From CBDAQD01 sp965275905 (GTDB lineage Bacteria > Pseudomonadota > Alphaproteobacteria > Rhizobiales > JAJFHC01): 64,000 nt of DNA. Where the stretch lies: the NCBI GenBank assembly GCA_965275905.1, contig CBDHYJ010000055.1:17636-81635 (forward strand), read 5' to 3'. Position 1 is the stretch's first letter; each line of letters starts with the position of its first letter. The position numbers and the translations under genes are program-made. The notes beneath the pieces are model-generated. The model was not told the DNA's origin, did no database searches, and worked only from the letters and a program-made list of their open reading frames with translations. Below are positions 25,887 to 35,013 of the stretch, piece by piece.

Positions 25887-26585
25887 ATGATCCACCTGAA
25901 GGACGTCCACCTCACTTTGCCAAGCAGCGCGGGCCCCGTCCATATCCTGCGCGGTCTCGATCTCGACATCGCCGCCGGCGAGACCGTCGGTCTGGTCGGT
26001 CCCAGCGGATCCGGCAAGTCGACCCTGCTCATGGCGATTGCCGGACTGGAATCCGTTACCGAAGGTACGGTCGAGGTCGCCGGACAGGCACTGAAAGGCC
26101 TGAACGAAGATGAGCTCGCGCTGTTCCGAAGGGACAATGTGGGTATCGTGTTCCAGTCCTTCCACCTCATGGCGACCATGACGGCGCTCGAGAACGTTGC
26201 GATCCCGCTGGAACTGAACGGCAAGGACGATGCGTTCGAGCAGGCCGAGGCCGAACTGGAGCGGGTCGGGCTGGGCCACCGGCTGACGCACTATCCGGGC
26301 CAGCTTTCAGGCGGTGAGCAGCAACGCGTGGCGCTGGCGCGCGCGCTGGCGTCCGGAGCGCGCATCCTTCTGGCCGACGAGCCGACGGGAAATCTCGACC
26401 AGACCACCGGCGAGCAGATCGTCGACCTGATGTTCCAGGTGCAGGCGGAACGGGACATGACCCTGCTTCTGATCACCCATGATGCGGAACTGGCGTCACG
26501 ATGCGGCCGGGTTGTCTCCATGGCCGACGGAATCGTCGTCGCCGACGGCGCGCAACCGCCATCTGTCGTTGCGGAGGCCGGATGA
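25887..26585 (+). CDS. ybbA: ABC transporter ATP-binding protein (YbbA-like)
   Basis: A 232-residue ATPase of the MacB/LolD/YbbA group. Walker A is GPSGSGKSTLLM (near residue 40), the signature is LSGGEQQRVALARAL (near 140), and Walker B is ILLADEPTGNLD, with the TGNLD ending typical of MacB-type mechanotransmission systems. A TTG at 25875 is an alternative start. It overlaps the permease gene by four bases (ATGA), so the two form one system. Divergent to tesA; in E. coli the same three genes are neighbours. Confidence 0.92.
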   Translation: MIHLKDVHLTLPSSAGPVHILRGLDLDIAAGETVGLVGPSGSGKSTLLMAIAGLESVTEGTVEVAGQALKGLNEDELALFRRDNVGIVFQSFHLMATMTALENVAIPLELNGKDDAFEQAEAELERVGLGHRLTHYPGQLSGGEQQRVALARALASGARILLADEPTGNLDQTTGEQIVDLMFQVQAERDMTLLLITHDAELASRCGRVVSMADGIVVADGAQPPSVVAEAG

Positions 26586-29125
26586 ACGGGCTGGGCAGTC
26601 AGATGGCCCTGGCGGTGCGCATTGCCGCACGAGAGCTGCGCTCGGGCCTGTCCGGCCTCAAGATCTTCCTCGCATGCCTTGCGCTCGGCGTCTTCGCGAT
26701 CGCCGCGGTCGGCTCGTTCTCCGAGGCGCTCAAGGGCGGCCTCGCGGAAGAGGGGCAGTCGATTCTCGGCGGTGATGTCGAGCTCACGCTCACCCACCAG
26801 AGGATCAGCACGGAGCAGCTGTTCTACCTCAGCCGCCGTGGCACAGTCAGCGAGGTCGCCGCCACGCGCGCCATGGCCCGGGCAACCGACGGGGACGCGC
26901 GCGTCCTCGTCGAACTGAAGGCGGTGGATGGCGTCTATCCGCTTTACGGTGCGTTACGGCTAAACGGGGGCGGGGCGCTGGAACAGGCCCTTGCCAATGT
27001 CGACGGGCAATGGGGTGCGGTCGTTGAGGAAACGCTGATGGCGCGGCTCGGCGCGGAGAAGGGATCCAAGATCCGGGTCGGCGAGATCGATCTTGAAATC
27101 CGCGACACCATCAAGCGCGAGCCCGACCGCGTCGCATCCGGTATGGCGATCGGTCCGCGGGTCATGATCGCCAAGGGCGCGCTCGACAGCACGCGGCTGG
27201 TGCAGCCGGGCAGTCTGGTGCGCTGGCGCTACCGCGTCGCTCTGGCCGACCAGAGCGAAAATTCCGTCGACGGGTTCAAGGAAGACCTCAAAAACGAGTT
27301 TCCTACCGCCGGCTGGCGTATCCGCGATCGTGGTAACGGCGCGCCGGGCGTGCGCCGCTTCGTCGACCGGCTGACGCTGTTCCTGACGCTGGTCGGGCTG
27401 ACATCTCTGATCGTAGGCGGTGTCGGTGTCGGCAACGGGGTGAAGAGCTATCTCGACGGCAAACGGGACAACATCGCCACGCTGAAGTGCCTCGGCGCGC
27501 CGGGCGGACTGGTGTTCCGGATCTATCTTGTCCAGGTGCTGTTCCTGGCCGCGGCCGCCATTGCGATCGGCCTCGTGTTCGGGGCCGGAGCGCCGGTGCT
27601 TGTCGGCCTTGCGATAGAAAGCATCCTGCCGATCCCTGTGCGCTTCGGTGTCTATTCCGAGCCGCTGCTGCTGGCGTCGGCCTTCGGTCTGCTGACGACG
27701 CTCGCCTTCGCCCTGTGGCCGCTCGGGCGTGCCCGCGAGGTGCCGGCGAGCGCCCTGTTCCGAGACATCGTCGCGCCGGTCCGGCGCTGGCCCCGGCCGG
27801 TCTATCTGGCGGGGGTCGGTCTGTCGCTGGCGGCCCTTGCGGCCCTGGCGGTGACTTTGGCCGACGACAGGCGGATCACGGTGTTCTATGTCGCGGGCGC
27901 GGCGGCAAGCTTCCTGCTGCTCTGGCTGATCGCTCACGGCCTGATGCTGCTCGCGCGGCGGATGCCGCGGCTGCGCCGGCCGGAGTTCCGGCTGGGCATC
28001 TCCAACCTTCACCGGCCCGGCGCACCGACGCCAAGCGTCGTGCTGTCTCTGGGACTCGGGCTGACGCTGCTCGTTACGCTGTCCCTGATCGACGCCAACA
28101 TGTCGCGGCAGCTCGGCGCGCAGATGCCCGACCGGGCACCGTCGTTCTTTTTTGTCGATATCCAGTCGGATCAGGTCGAACCGTTCGAGAAGATGGTCCG
28201 GGATACGCCCGGCGTCGACACCGTGGACCGGGTGCCGATGCTGCGCGGCCGCATCGTGCGCCTGAAAGACGTGCCGGTCGAGCAGGCCAATCCGGCGCCA
28301 AATGCCCGCTGGGTCATCAACGGCGGGCGCAACATGACCTATTCGGATACGCTGCCGTCCGCGTCCACGCTGGTGCGCGGCGAGTGGTGGCCGAAGGACT
28401 ACGACGGGCCGCCGCTGGTTTCCTTCGTTGACGAACTGGCAACGGGTCTCGGTCTCGATATCGGCGACGAAATTACGGTCAACGTGCTGGGCCGCGAGAT
28501 CACCGCGAAAATCGCGAACACGCGTGCCGTCGAATGGGGGTCGCTGCAGATCAATTTCGTCATCGTCATGTCACCCAACGCGCTCCGGGGCGCCCCGCAC
28601 ACGCATCTGGCGACAGTGACGATGCAACCTGAAGGCGAGCTGCAGCTACTGCGCGATGTCAGCGACAGCTTCCCGAACATCACCGCCGTGCGCATAAAAG
28701 AGGTGCTGGAGGCCATAAACGGACTGTTGTCCAAACTGCTGCTGTCGATTCGCGGTGCCAGCGCCATCACGCTGATCGCCGGGGCCCTGGTACTGGCAGG
28801 GGCCATGGCCGCAGGGCACAGGGCCAGGATCTACGACGCCGTCGTGCTCAAGACCATCGGAGCGACACGGGGCCGCCTGATGCGCAGCAACATCTTCGAA
28901 TACGCTGTGCTTGGGGGCGTAACTGCAGTTTTCGCGGCTGTCGCCGGGACGATTTCGGCCTATATGGTCATCCGGTTTGCAATGAACCTGGATTGGGAAT
29001 TCGCGCCCTGGTCCGTGGTCTGGACGGTGATCGGCGCGACGATTCTCACGGTTTTGCTAGGTTTGGCAGGCACTTGGCGGGTTCTGGGAGAAAAAGCCGC
29101 ACCAATCTTGCGCTCACGATCATGA
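26582..29125 (+). CDS. ybbP: ABC transporter permease, FtsX/YbbP family
   Basis: An 847-residue inner-membrane permease. One helix lies at residues 25-45 (LKIFLACLALGVFAIAAVGSF), followed by a periplasmic domain of about 200 residues; then comes an FtsX-like helix group near residues 260-400, a middle helix pair near 420-465, a second periplasmic domain (about 495-700), and a final FtsX-like group (about 720-840). This double-FtsX layout with ten or so helices is that of YbbP. With YbbA it is thought to handle lipids or hydrophobic compounds, perhaps with TesA; the substrate is unknown. The ATG at 26582 overlaps the ybbA stop. Confidence 0.92.
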   Translation: MNGLGSQMALAVRIAARELRSGLSGLKIFLACLALGVFAIAAVGSFSEALKGGLAEEGQSILGGDVELTLTHQRISTEQLFYLSRRGTVSEVAATRAMARATDGDARVLVELKAVDGVYPLYGALRLNGGGALEQALANVDGQWGAVVEETLMARLGAEKGSKIRVGEIDLEIRDTIKREPDRVASGMAIGPRVMIAKGALDSTRLVQPGSLVRWRYRVALADQSENSVDGFKEDLKNEFPTAGWRIRDRGNGAPGVRRFVDRLTLFLTLVGLTSLIVGGVGVGNGVKSYLDGKRDNIATLKCLGAPGGLVFRIYLVQVLFLAAAAIAIGLVFGAGAPVLVGLAIESILPIPVRFGVYSEPLLLASAFGLLTTLAFALWPLGRAREVPASALFRDIVAPVRRWPRPVYLAGVGLSLAALAALAVTLADDRRITVFYVAGAAASFLLLWLIAHGLMLLARRMPRLRRPEFRLGISNLHRPGAPTPSVVLSLGLGLTLLVTLSLIDANMSRQLGAQMPDRAPSFFFVDIQSDQVEPFEKMVRDTPGVDTVDRVPMLRGRIVRLKDVPVEQANPAPNARWVINGGRNMTYSDTLPSASTLVRGEWWPKDYDGPPLVSFVDELATGLGLDIGDEITVNVLGREITAKIANTRAVEWGSLQINFVIVMSPNALRGAPHTHLATVTMQPEGELQLLRDVSDSFPNITAVRIKEVLEAINGLLSKLLLSIRGASAITLIAGALVLAGAMAAGHRARIYDAVVLKTIGATRGRLMRSNIFEYAVLGGVTAVFAAVAGTISAYMVIRFAMNLDWEFAPWSVVWTVIGATILTVLLGLAGTWRVLGEKAAPILRSRS

Positions 29126-29258
29126 ATCCGGCCCGGTTTGACATTAATTTCCTATTAACCGGGCTTAGCGCTTGCCTTGCAAACTGTTACGGGGTTTCCC
29201 ATATTAAGGCACAAAGCGTCCAACAACTGAGGTTTTGAGGGAAAAGGAAAGAGTAAAC

Positions 29259-30022
29259 ATGGCGGATTTCGACAATCGCGGTATGGCTCGCGCGCAGGTC
29301 GGCCTTGATCGTGCTGCTGCACATGAGATCGATGAGGGCCTGCGCAGCTACATGCTTCGCGTCTACAACTATATGGCAATCGGTCTGGGCATCACCGGCG
29401 TAGCCGCGATGGTGACCTACATGATGGCGGTCACGCAGACGGCCACAGGGCTGCAACTGACCGGTTTCGGCCAGCTTATCTACGCAAGCGCGTTCAAATG
29501 GGTCGTTATGCTGGCACCGCTCGGCATGGTGTTCTTCCTTTCGGCACGGGTGCAGAAGATGAGCGTGCCCGGCGCACAGCTTGCCTTCTGGCTCTTTGCC
29601 GGCCTGATGGGACTTTCCCTGTCCTCGATCTTCCTGGTCTACACCGGTGCAAGCATCACGCGGGTGTTCTTCGTCACGGCTGCCGCCTTCGGCGCGACTA
29701 AGCCTGTGGGGCTACACGACGAAGAAGGACATTTCCGGCTGGGGTTCGTTCCTGTTCATGGGCCTGATCGGCATCATTCTCGCCTCGATCGTGAACATAT
29801 TTCCTGGGCAGTTCGGCCCTGCAGTTCGCGGTTTCGGTGATTGGTGTGCTGGTGTTCGCCGGCCTGACGGCTTACGACACGCAGCAGATCAAGGAGATGT
29901 ACTACGAGGGTGACGGCGAAGCCGTTGCCGGACGCAAGGCCATCATGGGTGCCCTGCGGCTCTATCTCGACTTCATCAACCTGTTCATCATGCTGCTGCA
30001 GTTGTTCGGCAACCGCGAATAG
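29259..30022 (+). pseudogene. Bax inhibitor-1/YccA family membrane protein, two frameshifts
   Basis: The reading frame is broken twice by single extra bases. Frame 1 (29259-29699) encodes MADFDNRG through TAAAFGAT with the first helices. An extra A at about 29700 moves it to frame 2, which continues SLWGYTTKKDISGWGSFLFMG. An extra base at 29800-29804 moves it to frame 3, which gives FAVSVIGVLVFAGLTAYDTQQIKEMYYEG and ends FGNRE. Removing both bases restores a 253-residue, seven-helix protein of normal length, including the conserved YDTQ motif. Family members are proton- or calcium-leak proteins; YccA inhibits FtsH. AAGGAAAG precedes the ATG, and a strong terminator follows. Either true decay or sequence error. 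Confidence 0.85.
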
Positions 30023-30043
30023 CACGATCTGCAGGATCAAAAG

Positions 30044-30077
30044 AAAACCCCCGTTTCCCTGGGAAACGGGGGTTTTT
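30044..30077 (+). terminator. Intrinsic terminator after the Bax-inhibitor gene
   Basis: A long perfect inverted repeat (arms 30044-30059 and 30061-30076, with a CCCCCGTTTCCC core pairing GGGAAACGGGGG) ends in five T residues. A-rich on the left and T-rich on the right, it can act in both directions, also for the DUF2794 gene on the minus strand. Confidence 0.88.
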
Positions 30078-30115
30078 CATTGCCTCATCCCTGCCGGCGT
30101 TTTTCCGTTGGCCCG

Positions 30116-30502
30116 TCAGGCGACAACCAGCTTCGGCTTGCGGTCAATGGCGCGCAAAACCTGCGCCAGGTCATGGCCGCGCTTCAGAATGAGCCCGGTG
30201 GCGGCCACCACCGAATAGGTGCCCTGACGGCGTGACAGTTTCGGCTGTTTTTCGATTCTGTAGAGAGGCATCTCGGCGGAGCGCCGGAAGACCGAAAACA
30301 CGGCCTTTTCCTTGAGAGCGTCGATGGCGTAGTCACGCCATTCGCCATCCGCGACCTTCCTGCCGTAGACCCGAAGGATCTGATCGAGTTCCCGGCGATT
30401 GAAGGCAATCTGCGAGGGAATCGTACGCTGCTGGTGTTTACCCTGGGCCGCGGATTTCGAAAATCCGGGCCCGAACAGAACTATGGGCTCACTATCGCTC
30501 AT
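30116..30502 (-). CDS. DUF2794 protein
   Basis: A 128-residue protein of the alphaproteobacterial DUF2794 family, recognisable by IAFNRRELDQILRVYGRKVADGEWRDYAIDALKEKAVFSVFRRSAEMPLYRIEK. It is small, basic and soluble, with a C-terminal LKRGHDLAQVLRAIDRKPKLV. Function unknown. The ATG at 30502 has a near-perfect AAGGAGG. The gene converges on the Bax-inhibitor gene across the shared terminator. Confidence 0.9.
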   Translation of the reverse strand: MSDSEPIVLFGPGFSKSAAQGKHQQRTIPSQIAFNRRELDQILRVYGRKVADGEWRDYAIDALKEKAVFSVFRRSAEMPLYRIEKQPKLSRRQGTYSVVAATGLILKRGHDLAQVLRAIDRKPKLVVA

Positions 30503-30939
30503 GGCCCCTCCTTGTTGGATACGACACGATGTTGTATTGTAGATGATCCCTCAGCGCGGCGTGCTTGGCAAGACTCCGGCTTAAAATGCCATTATCCTTG
30601 CTTATGCAGCTTTCCACAGCGCGCCCCGGAATCCCTACCAAAAATCACATTTTCGCCGTAGTTGCTCCTTGGTCTGGCCCCAATGGAAAGTCACATTCAC
30701 CATGTTGCCTCTAAGGCCCGGTTCGACAGACGGTCTCGGAAATCTCAGCCCCCCAGCCCCCCGAGCCCATCACATTCGAACCGGGCCAATTTTTGTTTTC
30801 CTTCCCCTTCAAACTCTGATCTTTCTTGCCGTTCGGCGAACCTGGGCGCGTCGGGAGCGTCGAAAATCCTTGATCTGGGCTCAATTAGGGGCATTATCTC
30901 GCTCGAAATTCAATCTGTATCTTGGTGAGGTATTCGTCC
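30503..30939. other. Intergenic region before htpG
   Basis: 437 bases between the divergent DUF2794 and htpG genes. Short open frames here have biased, non-coding-like composition and no ribosome binding site. The only signal I can support is the promoter-like pair at 30869-30897. Confidence 0.5.
30869..30897 (+). promoter_or_regulatory. Possible heat-shock (RpoH-type) promoter of htpG
   Basis: CTTGAT at 30869-30874 and CATTAT at 30892-30897 are 17 bases apart and lie about 40 bases before the htpG start. The CTTG box fits the alphaproteobacterial RpoH -35 element, and htpG is a common RpoH target. The -10 match is weak. Confidence 0.35.
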
Positions 30940-32886
30940 ATGTCAGAGGCAAAAACAAAGAAAAAGACAAAGAACGGTGCGGCGGTGGGCGAGTCCCATG
31001 AATTCCAGGCGGAGGTGTCGCGGCTCCTGCACCTGATGGTGCACGCCGTTTATTCGGAGCAGGATGTTTTCCTGCGCGAGCTGATTTCGAACGCGGCCGA
31101 TGCCTGCGACAAACTCCGCTACGAGGCCATCACGGCCCCGGAACTGACCAGCGGCGATTCCGAGCTCAAGGTTACTCTGACCGTCGATGCGGCCAATAAC
31201 CGGTTGATTGTCGCGGATAACGGTATCGGCATGGGCCGCGACGAATTGGTCGAAAATCTCGGCACCATCGCGCGGTCCGGCACGCGCGCCTTCGTCGAGC
31301 GGCTCTCGGAAGGCAAGGGTGACGTCAATCTCATCGGCCAGTTCGGTGTCGGCTTTTATTCGGCCTTCATCGTGGCGCAGCATGTCGACGTCATCTCGAC
31401 GCGTGCCGGAGCGGATGAAACCTGGCACTGGTCATCGGATGGTGAATCGGCCTTTACCGTCGAACCGGCCGCCGCCGACGATGCGCAGGGCTGCCCGCGC
31501 GGCACGGAAGTCCGGCTGACCCTGAAGGACGACGCCAAGGCGTTCCTCGATGCCCGGCGACTGGAACAGGTGGTCAAGACCTATTCAGATCACATCTCGA
31601 TCCCCATCGAGCTTGCCGAGATCACCGACGGTGAGACCGGCGAGGCGAACAATCTCAATACCGCGAGCGCGCTCTGGGCGCGCCCGAAGAGCGATATCAC
31701 GGAAGAGCAGTACACCGAGTTCTACCACCACACGGCCGGCATGTACGATGAGCCCGCGCTTACGGTGCATTACCGCGCGGAGGGGCGCCACGAGTACACG
31801 GTTCTTCTGTTCGTGCCGAGCTCCCGACCATTCGACCTGTTCGACCCGTCCCGGCAGGGCCGCATACGCCTCTACGTGCGTCGTGTGTTTATTACCGACG
31901 ATGCCGACCTGCTGCCGGGCTATCTTCGCTTCGTGCGCGGCGTGATCGATTCCGAGGACATGCCGCTCAACATCAGCCGCGAGATGCTGCAGAACAATCC
32001 GATCGTCGCCTCGATCAGGAAGGCGGTCGCCAACCGCGTCCTGTCGGAACTGAAGAAGACGGCGGAGAAAGATTCGGAACTCTACGGCAAGATCTGGTCC
32101 GCCTTCGGCGCGGTGATCAAGGAAGGCCTGTACGAGGATATGGAGCGCCGCGACGACCTGCTCGAACTGGTCCGGTTCCGCTCGACCGAGACGGAGGACC
32201 AGAGCCGCAGTCTCAAGGACTATGTCGCGGCCATGAAGGATAATCAGACGGCGATTTACTACGTGACCGGCGACAATGCCGCGCAAATCGCGGCGAGCCC
32301 GCAGATCGAGGGCTTCAAGGCGCGCGGGCTCGAGGTGCTGCTGCTGACCGACCCGGTCGACAGTTTCTGGACAACGAGCGTGCTCGGTTTCGACGGCAAA
32401 CCGTTCAAGTCAATCACGCAAGGGGCAGCCGATCTGGATACGGTTCCGACGAGCGAATCCGAGAGCGATGAAGACAAGACCGAGGAAGAGGACGCCGATG
32501 TGACCGCCGTCGGCACGCTCACCTCGGTCCTCAAGCAGGCACTGGGCGAGCGGGTTGCGGACGTGCGTCAGTCGCAGCGGCTGACAACGAGTCCGGTTTG
32601 CCTGATTGCCGACGAAAGGGGCATGGACCGGGGGCTGGAGCAACTTCTCGCCGCCCGCAACGATGTCGACATGCCGCAGATCCCGAGGATCCTTGAGATC
32701 AACCCGAAACACGCGGTGATCCGGGCGCTTGCGGCAAGGGCTAAAACCGACGGTACCAGCGCGGATCTGGAGGACGCGGCCGAACTGCTTTACGACCAGG
32801 CGCTGATCCTCGAGGGCAAGCCGGTCTCCGACGCAGCGGCGTTTTCAGCAAGGCTGTCCAAGCTTATGGCGGCCGGTCTCGCCTGA
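30940..32886 (+). CDS. htpG: Molecular chaperone HtpG (Hsp90)
   Basis: A 648-residue Hsp90. The N-terminal GHKL ATPase domain shows ELISNAADACDKLRYEA, ADNGIGM and GQFGVGFYSAFIVA (ATP lid and glycine loop). The middle domain follows (LPLNISREMLQNNP around residue 350, with the catalytic Arg), then the C-terminal dimerisation domain. An acidic insert SESESDEDKTEEEDAD lies near residue 515. Length is slightly above the usual 620-635, due to the basic N-terminal tail AKTKKKTKNG and this insert. The ATG at 30940 is used; the preceding in-frame GTG adds six residues. Its promoter region may carry an RpoH site. Confidence 0.97.
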   Translation: MSEAKTKKKTKNGAAVGESHEFQAEVSRLLHLMVHAVYSEQDVFLRELISNAADACDKLRYEAITAPELTSGDSELKVTLTVDAANNRLIVADNGIGMGRDELVENLGTIARSGTRAFVERLSEGKGDVNLIGQFGVGFYSAFIVAQHVDVISTRAGADETWHWSSDGESAFTVEPAAADDAQGCPRGTEVRLTLKDDAKAFLDARRLEQVVKTYSDHISIPIELAEITDGETGEANNLNTASALWARPKSDITEEQYTEFYHHTAGMYDEPALTVHYRAEGRHEYTVLLFVPSSRPFDLFDPSRQGRIRLYVRRVFITDDADLLPGYLRFVRGVIDSEDMPLNISREMLQNNPIVASIRKAVANRVLSELKKTAEKDSELYGKIWSAFGAVIKEGLYEDMERRDDLLELVRFRSTETEDQSRSLKDYVAAMKDNQTAIYYVTGDNAAQIAASPQIEGFKARGLEVLLLTDPVDSFWTTSVLGFDGKPFKSITQGAADLDTVPTSESESDEDKTEEEDADVTAVGTLTSVLKQALGERVADVRQSQRLTTSPVCLIADERGMDRGLEQLLAARNDVDMPQIPRILEINPKHAVIRALAARAKTDGTSADLEDAAELLYDQALILEGKPVSDAAAFSARLSKLMAAGLA

Positions 32887-32895
32887 CCCGGGGGC

Positions 32896-33756
32896 TCAGC
32901 CCAGTTCGAACGTGGTGATGCCGAAGATCCGGTCGAGCGGCAATTGCCACGCGTTACCGCGGTACATGCGTGCGGTCTCGAAAACCGGTTCCAGGCCGCG
33001 CGCCTCGGCGAGCCGGACTGACGCGGTGTTCGGCTCCGGCACATCGAAGAACAGCGGGCGTCCCGGAGATCTTGCGGCCAGCGCGTCGAAGAGTTGTTCC
33101 GCCACGGCGGCATCGTCGGCGAACAGGGGCCCGATCTTGACGCCGCTGCGGCAGGGCCGCGCCACGCCGTAGCCCTTCAGATTGCCGTCATCCATCACGC
33201 CCAGCGCAACATGCGCCTTCGTTCCAAGCCAGGATGCGAGGAAGTCGGGCCGGATACAGCCGAAATGGGCGCGGTCATAAAGGGCGACCATGGCTGCGTG
33301 CTCCGCGGCGAGTTCCGTTACGTCCGGAGCGGTTCCGGCTGTGGGAACATCTTCGCCGCCATAGCGGATGTTCCTGTGCGCCAGCACAAAGCCGGATTTG
33401 GCGTAGTTGGACTGCTGGTCGACCACGCCGTCGAGACCGACGGTCGGGGTGCGCAGGTTGGTAAACGCGTGTTCCCAGGTTCGAAGCCCGAAACCCCGGC
33501 CGCGGAATTCCGGACGGCATATGTAAAAGCCGACAAAGCCGAACGCGTCGCCGTACTGGACGGCAGAGATACAGGTCACCGGATCGCCGTCGAGCCTGCC
33601 GACATAAAATCCTTGCGGATCGGCTGCAAAAAAACTGTCGGCATCGCTCAGCCCGGGGTTCCAGCCTTCGGCCGCCGCCCACTCGACAGCGATATCAATG
33701 TCTGCGCGCGTCATGCGCTCGACTGCAAATGCATCAGAAATGGTGCGTCTCCTCAA
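32896..33756 (-). CDS. GNAT acetyltransferase with a second C-terminal domain
   Basis: A two-domain protein of up to 286 residues. The N-terminal GNAT domain has FGFVGFYICRPEFRGRGFGLRTWEHA, with the acetyl-CoA loop RGRGFG; the C-terminal half (about residues 140-286) resembles the extra GNAT-like domain of YitH/YitI-type proteins, ending GLEPVFETARMYRG. The start is uncertain. TTG at 33756 overlaps AGGAG; the ideal spacing after AGGAG points to an ATT at 33741; the first ATG (33714) would cut away the first beta strand. Substrate unknown. It lies just after htpG, convergent to it. Confidence 0.85.
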   Translation of the reverse strand: MRRRTISDAFAVERMTRADIDIAVEWAAAEGWNPGLSDADSFFAADPQGFYVGRLDGDPVTCISAVQYGDAFGFVGFYICRPEFRGRGFGLRTWEHAFTNLRTPTVGLDGVVDQQSNYAKSGFVLAHRNIRYGGEDVPTAGTAPDVTELAAEHAAMVALYDRAHFGCIRPDFLASWLGTKAHVALGVMDDGNLKGYGVARPCRSGVKIGPLFADDAAVAEQLFDALAARSPGRPLFFDVPEPNTASVRLAEARGLEPVFETARMYRGNAWQLPLDRIFGITTFELG

Positions 33757-33880
33757 AAAGAAAGGCTGCTTCGCGGCGCCATGTTAGCGCGAATTCGAAT
33801 TCCCGCCGACCATGTCCTCACGCTTACTGCAGTCCGTGATACTGTGCTTCGGAGATCGGATATCTTTCAGGGAGAAAAGG

Positions 33881-34600
33881 ATGACCGACGCCAGCCTGAT
33901 CGCCCTTGTCGGCGACCACAATCCTGATGTTACGGCGCATGTGGCGATTCCGAAAGCTCTGGAGATTGCTGCGCAAAGGTCCGGTCATCCTGTCGAGTGG
34001 CAATGGATCCACACGACCGCCCTGACCGGGCGCGCGGCAGAAGCATTGACGAGTTTTGATGCGGTCTGGTGCGTTCCGGCAAGCCCTTATGCAAGCATGG
34101 ATGGTGCGCTGGATGCGATCCGGCATGCGCGGGAAGGCGGCCTGCCATTCCTCGGCACCTGCGGCGGCTATCAGCATGCGATCCTTGAATTTGCGCGCAA
34201 TGTGCTCGGTCACGTCGAAGCCGACAACGCCGAGGTTAATCCGGATGCCGAGATGCCGCTGATCAACGCCCTGGTCTGCGCCCTGGTCGAGCAGAGCGGC
34301 GAAATCCTGTTCATCGAAGGGTCACGGATCGCGGAGATCCACGGCGAGGCGCGCGTGACGGAGAAGTATCACTGCAGCTACGGCCTCGCGCCGGAATATG
34401 CCGGCCTGTTCGATGGGACTGCGCTGAGGATCACCGGGCTCGACCTTAACGGCGAGCCCCGCACGTTCGAACTCGCCGGGCATTCCTTTTTCATCGGAAC
34501 CGCCTATCAGCCCGAACGCTCAGCCCTGGCCGGAGAACCGCATCCGCTGATCGACGCGTTCGTGGCGGCGGCCGCCGCCAGGCGGTCGCTGGCGGCCTGA
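33881..34600 (+). CDS. Stand-alone class I glutamine amidotransferase domain (CTP synthase C-terminal-like)
   Basis: A 239-residue protein that matches only the glutaminase half of CTP synthase. The nucleophile elbow is LGTCGGYQHAILEFARNVLG, the Cys being in GTCGG; the His-Glu partners are sought in the final block GHSFFIGTAYQPERSA, where His is replaced by the AYQPE pattern, with Glu present. The synthetase half is absent, so it cannot make CTP alone. Related genes are listed as CTP synthase C-terminal-region-related (seleno)proteins, function unknown. GGGAG is correctly spaced before the ATG at 33881. Confidence 0.8.
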   Translation: MTDASLIALVGDHNPDVTAHVAIPKALEIAAQRSGHPVEWQWIHTTALTGRAAEALTSFDAVWCVPASPYASMDGALDAIRHAREGGLPFLGTCGGYQHAILEFARNVLGHVEADNAEVNPDAEMPLINALVCALVEQSGEILFIEGSRIAEIHGEARVTEKYHCSYGLAPEYAGLFDGTALRITGLDLNGEPRTFELAGHSFFIGTAYQPERSALAGEPHPLIDAFVAAAAARRSLAA

Positions 34601-34613
34601 CTGCATCGATATG

Positions 34614-34913
34614 TCATGAATTTGGGGGTAGCAGCGTTCCCGTCTTGCGCCGCCGCGCTCGGGCGAAAAGCGCACGCGATGCGTTGACCTCGACGGGCAG
34701 GGAAGCGGCCCATTTGACGTCTTCGCGTGTGACGCCGATATCATCAAGGATCTTGTCCTCAAGGGTGAGCATGTTCAGGAATGCGTCGCGTGCGTCCCTG
34801 TGCATCCGGCGCACTTCCAGGCGCTCACGCTGCCTGTCGAAGAAGGCCCAGATGTCTGATGCAATACTCTGCAGAGTGGACCGGGCGGCGAGCTCAAATG
34901 GCATTTCAGTCAT
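34614..34913 (-). CDS. DUF1127 protein
   Basis: A 99-residue basic protein with the DUF1127 (YjiS) block FLNMLTLEDKILDDIGVTREDVKWAASLP. Alphaproteobacterial DUF1127 proteins are small, Arg-rich, and linked in a few species to phosphate metabolism and RNA turnover; the function here is not known. The ATG at 34913 has a perfect AAGGAGG five bases upstream, which outweighs a start 13 codons earlier. Divergent from the LysR gene with a perfect palindrome between them, so it is a likely LysR target. Confidence 0.85.
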   Translation of the reverse strand: MTEMPFELAARSTLQSIASDIWAFFDRQRERLEVRRMHRDARDAFLNMLTLEDKILDDIGVTREDVKWAASLPVEVNASRALFARARRRKTGTLLPPNS

Positions 34914-34981
34914 GTCGACCTCCTTGTCGGACTCAACATGGTGCTCGCTCATTGATCAATCCAACGAAATACATTTATGAT

Positions 34982-35004
34982 ATCGTTCAATCTCGTTGAA
35001 CGAT
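34982..35004. promoter_or_regulatory. Perfect LysR-type palindrome in the DUF1127/LysR gap
   Basis: The arms ATCGTTCAA and TTGAACGAT are exact reverse complements separated by tctcg. The core fits the LysR T-N11-A box (TCAA...TTGA). It overlaps a TTG that could be taken as the LysR start, making the GTG at 35014 more likely. Probably the regulator's own binding site controlling both directions. Confidence 0.7.
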
Positions 35005-35013
35005 TGGCCGCCC

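Noticed and set aside
29235..30022. Programmed frameshifting in the Bax-inhibitor gene
   Set aside because: There is no slippery heptamer or following structure at either shift, and two +1 shifts would be needed; error or decay is simpler.
30662..30928. Small gene in the gap before htpG
   Set aside because: No ribosome binding site, a Ser/Pro-rich composition unlike coding sequence here, and overlap with the probable htpG promoter.
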